Part shown: positions 1 through 5,484 of the stretch, piece by piece
How positions within the stretch are numbered: position 1 is the stretch's first letter
Layout of the letters: each line of letters opens with the position of its first letter
From: Gemmatimonadota bacterium
Lineage (GTDB): Bacteria > Gemmatimonadota > Gemmatimonadetes > Gemmatimonadales > GWC2-71-9
Assembly: GCA_003221985.1 (NCBI GenBank)
Contig: QHUQ01000190.1
Location: 1 to 8,495 of the forward strand
Length of the DNA: 8,495 nt
Reading direction: 5' to 3'
Made by a program: the position numbers and the translations under genes
Notes under the pieces: generated by a model
What the model saw: only the letters and a program-made list of their open reading frames with translations
What the model was told of the DNA's origin: nothing
The model's database searches: none

Positions 1-389
1 ATCTCCTGCTGGCCCGTGTAGATCTTCGCCAGCATGATCGCCGTTTCGTCGGCTTCGGTGCCGCTCGTCGTGAAGAAGCTCTTCTTGAGCTTCCCGGGCG
101 TGATCTGCGTCAATCGCTCGGCGACGCGGACCTGCTCGACGGTCGGGTAGACGCTGGAGGTGTGCACCAGCCGGGCGACCTGGTCCTGGATCCGCTTGAC
201 GAATTCCGGATGCGAATGCCCGATGCCCGCGGTCAGGATGCCGCCGAAGAAGTCGAGGTACTCGCGCCCGTCGAGGTCCTTGACGCTCGAGCCGTGCGCC
301 TCGGTGATGACGACCGGTTCGGCGTAGTAGTTCGCTACGCAGGGGAAGAGAAATTCTTTGTGTTTGGCGCGTACGGTCTGCGAGTCCAT
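1..389 (-). CDS. Class III (PLP-dependent) aminotransferase, N-terminal part, AGXT2-like / beta-alanine aminotransferase
   Basis: Only the first 129 residues are in the window; the gene continues past position 1. The protein begins MDSQTVRAKHKEFLFP and has the typical class III N-terminus: YYAEPVVITEAHGSSVKDLD, then YLDFFGGILTAGIGHSHP, then LVHTSSVYPT, and FFTTSGTEADETA (the SGTEA cofactor phosphate-binding region). This order resembles the alanine-glyoxylate / beta-aminoisobutyrate aminotransferase 2 group. The PLP-binding lysine would lie outside the window. The ATG at 389-387 shares one base with the dihydropyrimidinase stop (TGATG), and GAGGGAG at 407-401 could serve as ribosome binding site with an 11-base gap. 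In this operon it would move the amino group of beta-alanine or beta-aminoisobutyrate to pyruvate or glyoxylate, giving malonate or methylmalonate semialdehyde. The exact substrate is inferred from context; other omega-aminotransferase activities are possible. Confidence 0.88.
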   Translation of the reverse strand, partial: MDSQTVRAKHKEFLFPCVANYYAEPVVITEAHGSSVKDLDGREYLDFFGGILTAGIGHSHPEFVKRIQDQVARLVHTSSVYPTVEQVRVAERLTQITPGKLKKSFFTTSGTEADETAIMLAKIYTGQQE

Positions 390-1777
390 CAGTGTGTTGG
401 CTCCCTCTTCAAGAATTGGCCACGGCCGATCGTGCCGACGAACTCGCCGTCGCGCGCTTGAATCTGCCCGCGGACAGTCACGGCGCTCGCGCGTCCCTTC
501 TGCTCCCATCCTTCGTACGCGTTGTAATCGGCGTTCGAATAGCTGCATTCCTTCCCAAACTTGCCATGATAGCCCGGATCATAGACGACCAGATCGGCGT
601 CGCTGCCCAGCTGAATCGCGCCCTTTTTCGGATAGAGCCCGAACAGCTTCGCGGCCTGTGTCGAGCAGGCGTCCACCATCGTCTGCAATGTCAGCCGGCC
701 GGCGGCGACGCCGCAGGTGTGGACCAGATCCACTCGTTCCTGAACCGACGGGATGCCGTTGGGAATCTTCGTGAACGCATCCCGTCCCATCGTCTTCTGG
801 TCGGCGAAGCGGAACGGCGCGTGATCGGTGGCGATCGTGCTGATGTCACGCGACTTCACGCCGGTCCACAGCACGTTCTGATTGGCTTTGGCGCGCAGCG
901 GCGGGGACATCACGTATTTCGCCCCGTCAAACCCGTCCTTCGCGGCGTACGTCTCGTCCAGCACGAAATGCGGGATGACCGATTCGATCCATACATTCAC
1001 GCCGCGCTGCCGCGCGGCCAGTGCCGCTCGCACCGCCGGCTCGCACGACGTATGCACGATGTAGACGTGAGTGCCGAGCAGCTCCGCAAAGGTGCAGAGA
1101 TGGTGAACGCCGTCCGCCTCGACGATCGGGGGCCGGGAGGGGCCGTGCCACTCCGGGCCGGTCTTGCCGGCCGCGAGCAGCGATTTCTGCAGCGCGTCGA
1201 TCGCGTCCGCATTCTCGCAATGCGCGGTCACGATGACGCCCAACTCTTTGGCCAATCGCATTGTTTCGAACAAATCGCCATCTGAGAGGTTTAATGCCCC
1301 TTTGTAAGCGAGGAACACCTTGAAAGAGGCAACCCCAGCCTTCACGATCTCGCGAAACTGCTCGCGGATGTGTTCTTCGAAGCGCACCACCGACATGTGA
1401 AACGTGTAGTCCACCGCAGCGAGTCGCTCGGCCTTGGATTTCCACAGCTCAAACGCAGCAAACGGCTCGTCGGATGCGCCCGGGCAAATCATTTCGATCA
1501 GCGTCGTCGTGCCGCCCGCGAGCGCCGCCTTGCTCGCCGATTCATAATCGTCGGCGGCGTAGGTACCCATGAAGGGCAGATAGATGTGGACATGCGGATC
1601 GATGAAACCAGGAAAGACATACTTCCCGCGCGCATCCACGATCTCCGCGCCGGGAGCGACGAGCCGGTCGTCGATCTTCGGCTCGATCCGCGTAATCGTC
1701 TCGTGTTCGGCGTAGATGTCGCCCGTGAAGTCTTCCGAGGGCGTGATGATGCGACCGCCGCGGATCAGGAGCGCCAT
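389..1777 (-). CDS. hydA: Dihydropyrimidinase / D-hydantoinase
   Basis: A 462-residue cyclic amidohydrolase that opens the ring of dihydrouracil or dihydrothymine to the N-carbamoyl-beta-amino acid. The metal-site residues of the dihydropyrimidinase family are visible in order: H62 and H64 in FPGFIDPHVHI, K153 in ASFKVFLAYKG (the lysine normally carboxylated to bridge two zinc ions), H186 in VTAHCEN, H242 in IVHTS and D318 in ATDHAPF. The substrate-loop motifs YKG, SPPLR and KIPNGIPSVQER are also present. Length is usual for the family and no interruption is seen. The start at 1777 overlaps the end of the upstream methyltransferase gene by 13 bases, and no clear ribosome binding site precedes it, so coupled translation is likely. 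Hydantoinase activity on other cyclic ureides cannot be excluded, but the beta-ureidopropionase and semialdehyde dehydrogenase neighbours favour pyrimidine breakdown. Confidence 0.94.
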   Translation of the reverse strand: MALLIRGGRIITPSEDFTGDIYAEHETITRIEPKIDDRLVAPGAEIVDARGKYVFPGFIDPHVHIYLPFMGTYAADDYESASKAALAGGTTTLIEMICPGASDEPFAAFELWKSKAERLAAVDYTFHMSVVRFEEHIREQFREIVKAGVASFKVFLAYKGALNLSDGDLFETMRLAKELGVIVTAHCENADAIDALQKSLLAAGKTGPEWHGPSRPPIVEADGVHHLCTFAELLGTHVYIVHTSCEPAVRAALAARQRGVNVWIESVIPHFVLDETYAAKDGFDGAKYVMSPPLRAKANQNVLWTGVKSRDISTIATDHAPFRFADQKTMGRDAFTKIPNGIPSVQERVDLVHTCGVAAGRLTLQTMVDACSTQAAKLFGLYPKKGAIQLGSDADLVVYDPGYHGKFGKECSYSNADYNAYEGWEQKGRASAVTVRGQIQARDGEFVGTIGRGQFLKREPTH

Positions 1778-2247
1778 CTGGGCATCCAGCGCCTGCGGCT
1801 GCGCGTGTATTCCTCGTAGTCGGCGCCGAAGTTCCGGCGCAACACCGGCTCCTCGTAGAACAGCACGAACAGATGCGCCATCGACCAGAAGATGATCGTG
1901 TAGAGGACGAGCCCAATGGAGCCGTAGAACATGGCGGCGCCCAACAGCACGAGGCCGGCGCCGATGTACATTGGGTTGCGCACCCAGCGATAGGGCCCCG
2001 CCACCACCAGCTTGCGCGGCGGGTCAAACGGCGCGGGCGTGCCTTTGCCGATGAACGCGAACGTGAGGACCGACGCAATCGCCAGCGCGGCACCCGCGAC
2101 GACGACCAGCATCGCCGTTATCTGTATCGGTCCGATGTCCGTGGGTCGGACGATTCCCGCTGGAGCCAGGATCCGGTCCGGGACGAAAACCAGCAACAGC
2201 CCGATGAACAGCGTGGCGTACGTCAGCGCCCGAAAGAGGACGAGCAT
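1765..2247 (-). CDS. Small integral-membrane methyltransferase, isoprenylcysteine/phospholipid methyltransferase type
   Basis: A 160-residue membrane protein. Hydrophobic segments are at about residues 5-24, 42-66 and a long one or a pair at about 95-127. The conserved C-terminal signature of the ICMT/PEMT-like families is clear: PRKLVVAGPYRWVRNPMYIG (the GPY..VRNPMY S-adenosylmethionine-binding region), then FYEEPVLRRNFGADYEEYTRSRRRWMPRW. Members methylate a prenylcysteine carboxylate or a lipid head group, but most bacterial ones have no known substrate and none can be read from the sequence here. The ATG follows directly on the beta-ureidopropionase stop (TAG-ATG), and its own 3' end overlaps the dihydropyrimidinase start by 13 bases, so it is built into the operon. 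It has no obvious step in pyrimidine catabolism; a role in membrane adaptation or a chance passenger are both possible. Confidence 0.83.
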   Translation of the reverse strand: MLVLFRALTYATLFIGLLLVFVPDRILAPAGIVRPTDIGPIQITAMLVVVAGAALAIASVLTFAFIGKGTPAPFDPPRKLVVAGPYRWVRNPMYIGAGLVLLGAAMFYGSIGLVLYTIIFWSMAHLFVLFYEEPVLRRNFGADYEEYTRSRRRWMPRWRS

Positions 2248-3117
2248 CTACGGCAGCTGCCTCACCATGTCGTCGTACGTCTCGGGCCGCCGGTCGCGGA
2301 AAAACTGCCAGGTGCGCCGCACCTCCTCGATCATGTCGAGATTCATCTCGGCGACGACCAGCTCGTCTTTGTCCTCGCTGCCTTGGGCGAGAAAGTTGCC
2401 GCGCGGATCCACGAAGTAACTCGAGCCGTAGAACTGCCCGATGTTCCATGGTGCTTCGCTGCCGACGCGATTGATGCACCCCATGAAGTAGCCGTTCGCC
2501 ACCGCGTGCGCGGGTTGCTCGAGCTTCCAGAGATATTGCGACAGTCCCTTCACCGTCGCGGACGGATTAAACACGATCTCGGCACCGTGCAGGCCGAGCA
2601 GTCGCGCACCCTCGGGGAAGTGACGGTCGTAGCAGATGTACACGCCGATCGTGGCGTAGCGCGTCTTGAAGACCGGATAGCCGAGATTGCCCGGCTTGAA
2701 GAAGAATTTCTCCCAGAAGCCCGCGGTGTGCGGGATGTGGTTCTTGCGGTACTTGCCGAGATAGCTGCCGTCGGCGTCGATCACGGCCGCCGTGTTGTAG
2801 TAGACGCCGGCCATCTCGCGCTCGTAGATCGGCACGATGATCACCATTTCGTGCTTCTTCGCCAGCTTCTGCATCAGCTCGATCGTCGGCCCCGGAATCG
2901 GCTCGGCGATGTCGCACCACTTGGCGTCCTGGCTGGGGCAGAAGTAGGGGCCGTTGAACACCTCCTGCAGGCAGAGCAGCTGCACGCCCTTCTTGCCGGC
3001 TTCCTCTATATAAGGAAGGTGCTTGTCGAGCATCGCCTTGCTGATCTTCTCGACCGATGCTCCCGAGTCGTTGATCGGGTTCGACATCTGGATCAAGCCG
3101 CCGACGACTTTTCTCAT
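2248..3117 (-). CDS. Beta-ureidopropionase (N-carbamoyl-beta-alanine amidohydrolase), nitrilase superfamily
   Basis: A carbon-nitrogen hydrolase that splits N-carbamoyl-beta-alanine or N-carbamoyl-beta-aminoisobutyrate into the beta-amino acid, CO2 and ammonia. Counting from a GTG at 3123, the nitrilase triad is E54 in CLQEVFNGPYF, K127 in GKYRKNHIP and C164 in VYICYDRHFPEGARL. Further family motifs are AEIVFNPSAT, HAVANGYFMGCINRVG and YFVDPRGNFLAQ. I prefer the ATG at 3117 (289 residues, starting MRKVVGGLIQMSNP) over the GTGs at 3123 and 3120. It shares one base with the upstream TGA (TGATG) and has GAGG five bases before it. The RKNHIP and CYDRHFPEGAR wording is that of the animal UPB1-like nitrilase type rather than the M20 amidase type used by many bacteria. 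An N-carbamoyl-D-amino-acid hydrolase is less likely. Confidence 0.93.
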   Translation of the reverse strand: MRKVVGGLIQMSNPINDSGASVEKISKAMLDKHLPYIEEAGKKGVQLLCLQEVFNGPYFCPSQDAKWCDIAEPIPGPTIELMQKLAKKHEMVIIVPIYEREMAGVYYNTAAVIDADGSYLGKYRKNHIPHTAGFWEKFFFKPGNLGYPVFKTRYATIGVYICYDRHFPEGARLLGLHGAEIVFNPSATVKGLSQYLWKLEQPAHAVANGYFMGCINRVGSEAPWNIGQFYGSSYFVDPRGNFLAQGSEDKDELVVAEMNLDMIEEVRRTWQFFRDRRPETYDDMVRQLP

Positions 3118-4427
3118 CACCACCTCGAGATCACGACTTTTTTGTCGGTATAGAAATCAATTGAGTCCTGGCCATGCGCCTTCAGGTCTCCAAAGAACGA
3201 GCCCTTCGTCCCGCCGAACGGGAAGAAGGCCATGGGGGCTGCGACACCGATGTTGACCCCGATCATGCTCACGCCCACCCGATAGCGAAACTCCCGCGCC
3301 GCCTTGCCGCTCTGCGTGAAGATCGACGTCGCATTGGCGAAGCCCGACCGCTGCACCATCTCGATTCCTTCGTCGAGGTTGCTGACGTGCGTGACAGAAG
3401 CGACGGGGCCGAAGATCTCCTCCTTGCCGATCGTCATGTCGGGTTGCACGCCGTCGAACACCGTCGGACCGACGAAATGACCACGCGGGTGTTTCTCGAC
3501 CTTCGTCGCCCGACCATCGAGGAGCAGCGTCGCGCCCTCTTTTCGCCCGGCCTCGACGTACGACAGCACTTTCTCCTTGTGTTTTGCCGAGATGACGGCG
3601 CAGCCGAACAGCGATTCGCTGATATTGGCGACGGCGCGATCCATGTCGGCGTCGGGCATCACGATCACGTGGTTCTTCGCGCCGCCGAGCGCCTGCACGC
3701 GCTTGCCGTACTTCGCGGCTTCCGTGTAGACGTGCCTGGCGACGGGCGAAGAGCCGACGAACGAGATTCCCGCGATACCCGGATGCGCGAGCAGCGCGTT
3801 CACCACGTCCTTGGCGCCGTGCACCATGTTCAACACGCCCGGCGGTATCCCCGCTTCGTGTACGAGCTCCAGAATGCGCGTCGATGAAAACGGCACCTGC
3901 TCACTGGGCTTGAGCACAAACGTGTTGCCGGTCGCGATCGCGTACGGCCAAAACCAGCAGGGCACCATCGCGGGGAAGTTGAACGGCGTGATCGCGGCGA
4001 AGACGCCCAACGGTTGGCGGACGTATTCGCAGTCGATCCCTGCCGCGACGTCCTCGAGCGCTTTGCCCATCATCAGCGTCGGGATGCCGCACGCGTGCTC
4101 GACGTTCTCAATCGCGCGCCGCACCGACCCTCGGGACTCGTCGAGCGTCTTGCCGTGCTCACGCGTCACCGTCGCGGCGAGGTCCTCGAATTGCTGATCC
4201 ATAAGGAACTTCAACTTGAACAGGTAACGGGCGCGGACGACCGGCGGAACTTCACGCCATTTCAGAAAAGCGGTTTGCGCGGCGCTGACCGCGGCATCGA
4301 CGTCGCGCGCACCCGAGAGCGGCACCTTGCCGAGCTGCTCGCCGGTCGCGGGGTTCGTCAGATCGAGGTAATCGGCGGCGGAGGGTGCAATCCACTCCCC
4401 GCCGATGTAGTTGCGGAGGGTTTTCAT
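3117..4427 (-). CDS. mmsA: CoA-acylating methylmalonate/malonate-semialdehyde dehydrogenase, with internal loss of the catalytic-cysteine segment
   Basis: In intact form this enzyme oxidises malonate or methylmalonate semialdehyde with NAD+ and CoA to acetyl- or propionyl-CoA, the last step of the pathway. Family motifs: LRNYIGGEW at the N-terminus, ITPFNFPAMVP (N150), VLKPSEQVP (K173), FVGSSPVARHVY, LGGAKNH (this subgroup lacks the usual ALDH glutamate), EEIFGPV (336-342) and PFGGTKGS (403-410). The length is only 436 residues against roughly 480-500 in the family. At residues 274-280 the protein reads FGCA-VIS. Relatives have FGCAGQRCLA, about 40 more residues, then GPVIS. The missing stretch holds the catalytic cysteine, yet the frame stays open and both flanks look normal. 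As written, the protein should bind NAD+ poorly or not catalyse at all. An assembly deletion is the alternative. The ATG is preceded directly by an inverted repeat with no well-spaced ribosome binding site. Confidence 0.9.
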   Translation of the reverse strand: MKTLRNYIGGEWIAPSAADYLDLTNPATGEQLGKVPLSGARDVDAAVSAAQTAFLKWREVPPVVRARYLFKLKFLMDQQFEDLAATVTREHGKTLDESRGSVRRAIENVEHACGIPTLMMGKALEDVAAGIDCEYVRQPLGVFAAITPFNFPAMVPCWFWPYAIATGNTFVLKPSEQVPFSSTRILELVHEAGIPPGVLNMVHGAKDVVNALLAHPGIAGISFVGSSPVARHVYTEAAKYGKRVQALGGAKNHVIVMPDADMDRAVANISESLFGCAVISAKHKEKVLSYVEAGRKEGATLLLDGRATKVEKHPRGHFVGPTVFDGVQPDMTIGKEEIFGPVASVTHVSNLDEGIEMVQRSGFANATSIFTQSGKAAREFRYRVGVSMIGVNIGVAAPMAFFPFGGTKGSFFGDLKAHGQDSIDFYTDKKVVISRW

Positions 4428-4461
4428 CCCCTTAGCCTAGGGACGGCTAAGGGGTTGTCAA
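4428..4461 (-). promoter_or_regulatory. Inverted repeat and candidate promoter/operator directly before the pyrimidine-catabolic operon
   Basis: A perfect 10-bp inverted repeat, CCCCTTAGCC (4428-4437) and GGCTAAGGGG (4445-4454), flanks a 7-base centre and ends right at the dehydrogenase ATG. On the minus strand a perfect TTGACA (-35-like) lies at 4461-4456. A 16-base spacer then leads to TAGGCT (4439-4434), a weak -10 match. A transcript from this promoter would begin near the ATG, so the mRNA could be leaderless. No T-run follows the repeat on either strand, so an intrinsic terminator is less convincing than a repressor operator, although a stem-loop ending the upstream gene remains possible. 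If a longer transcript is made, the AAGGGG arm next to the ATG would be held in the stem. Confidence 0.6.
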
Positions 4462-4476
4462 CTCACGAACTGCGCC

Positions 4477-5484
4477 TTACAGCGCGGGCACGGCATTCTC
4501 CTCGATCTCGAACCGAACGGTGACCTGGCGCAGCCGGCGATACACCGGCATGACCAGATGTAGCTGTGGATCGAAGTAGTCCCTGAGCATCGGGGGTCGC
4601 GGATGCTTGAGGTAGGCGTCGGGATTCTTTCGGACCTCGGTGGCGGCCACCGCATCCACCTCGTCCCGGGACGCGCAGTGCTGAATGATGCACGGGACGT
4701 GCGTGACGCCCAGCTGGCGGAGCGCGTAGGCTCGATGGCTGCCGTTGTTCAACACGAGCCGCTTCTCCGCATACACGGCGTTGAGGAAATTGGAGCCGAG
4801 GCCGACGGCGATCCCGACGAGTCCCACGAACTTGCCCCGTGCCGGATAGTCCTTGATCTGATCGCGTTGCAGCGGCACCGCCCCGAGAAACCGCAGGTCA
4901 TTCGACGGGGACACAAAGACGAACCGGTCGTGCTGCACGCGGGACCACCTCACGGGCGGCTCGTCGTGATCGTGCAGCAGGCAGGTGCGAAACACCTGCT
5001 CGTCGCCCGGCGTCCGTCCACCGTTCCCCAGACTGGTTGCGAGCTGCCGCACGTACGTCAGGTCGATGTGCTTCTGGTACACGACCAGCCGATCCAGCTC
5101 GACGAAGGCGACGTCAGTGGGGACGGTGTTGAACCCGTCGCGCACCAATGGGTCCCGGAACAGCTCGATCAGGAGAGGCTCGTATTTCGATCCCAGCGGG
5201 CGCATGGGCGGGTCATCGGCCAACCCCGCCTCCTCCGTCTCGAGACGGCGGACGCGCTCATGGGCGCTCTGCCACGCAGCGACGAGGGCCGGTTCGTCGG
5301 GCGGCGTCACGGCGTGACTGCGGGCGAAACGGACCAGGTCTCGCATCCGTGGGCGGCCCGTCAAATAGAGGTATTCGTCCGGCCGGGGGGCGGGGGCGGG
5401 GGCGGGGGCGGGCCGTGCGTCGGACGGCGCAGGATCCGGACGCGCGACCGGTGCGACGGCGACGGCTCTGGATTTCACCACCAT
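4477..5484 (-). CDS. ParB/Srx-like-motif protein of unknown function, linked to the M50-HlyD exporter gene
   Basis: A 335-residue soluble protein that I cannot assign to a named family. The N-terminal 36 residues are Pro/Ala-rich (PAPAPAPAP at 25-33), probably a flexible tail. A helical part follows at about 62-85 (WQSAHERVRRLETEEAG). VAFVELDRLVVYQKHIDL (126-142) and NNGSHRAYALRQLGVTHVPCII (246-267) resemble the paired motifs of the ParB/sulfiredoxin fold; the second is like the G-x-H/R-R nucleotide-binding box of ParB and of the free-serine kinases SerK/SbnI. Residues 270-335 have no motif I recognise. The ATG at 5484 overlaps the end of the exporter gene by 10 bases and has GGAG eight bases upstream, so the two are almost certainly co-expressed. 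A nucleotide-using enzyme acting on the small peptide (for example a kinase) is a hypothesis; a DNA-binding role is not supported by context. Confidence 0.75.
   Translation of the reverse strand: MVVKSRAVAVAPVARPDPAPSDARPAPAPAPAPRPDEYLYLTGRPRMRDLVRFARSHAVTPPDEPALVAAWQSAHERVRRLETEEAGLADDPPMRPLGSKYEPLLIELFRDPLVRDGFNTVPTDVAFVELDRLVVYQKHIDLTYVRQLATSLGNGGRTPGDEQVFRTCLLHDHDEPPVRWSRVQHDRFVFVSPSNDLRFLGAVPLQRDQIKDYPARGKFVGLVGIAVGLGSNFLNAVYAEKRLVLNNGSHRAYALRQLGVTHVPCIIQHCASRDEVDAVAATEVRKNPDAYLKHPRPPMLRDYFDPQLHLVMPVYRRLRQVTVRFEIEENAVPAL
5385..5412 (+). repeat. Tandem GGGGGC tract with G-quadruplex potential
   Basis: Five G-runs of 6, 5, 5, 5 and 3 bases, each separated by a single C, lie on the plus strand. 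This fits the simple rule for intramolecular G-quadruplexes (four runs of three or more G with short loops). It is the template strand for the minus-strand gene and encodes the alternating Ala-Pro tail of the ParB/Srx-like protein. The near-perfect hexanucleotide unit suggests growth by replication slippage; whole-unit changes keep the frame and only change the length of the Ala-Pro linker. Confidence 0.8.

Noticed and set aside
1..389. Truncated aminotransferase as a broken gene
   Set aside because: The frame is open to the window edge with a normal N-terminus; it is cut by the window, not by mutation.
392..1285. 297-residue plus-strand frame opposite dihydropyrimidinase
   Set aside because: Arg/Gly-rich translation with no recognisable motif; the opposite strand has all metal ligands of dihydropyrimidinase.
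1873..3153. 426-residue open frame on the plus strand opposite beta-ureidopropionase and the methyltransferase
   Set aside because: The translation is His/Arg/Asp-rich without any domain, and the minus strand carries genes with clear catalytic motifs. It is a shadow of high-GC codon use.
4428..4454. The inverted repeat as an intrinsic terminator of the upstream gene
   Set aside because: No T-run follows on either strand and it directly abuts a start codon; operator/promoter fits better, although termination is not excluded.
5385..5412. Short tandem repeat as a CRISPR-like or integration repeat
   Set aside because: Unit is 6 bases with no spacers and lies in a coding frame; it is a simple slippage repeat.
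4477..5484. ParB-like protein as a chromosome/plasmid partition gene
   Set aside because: No parA neighbour, no helix-turn-helix region seen, and the gene overlaps a peptide-export gene; plasmid partition context is lacking.
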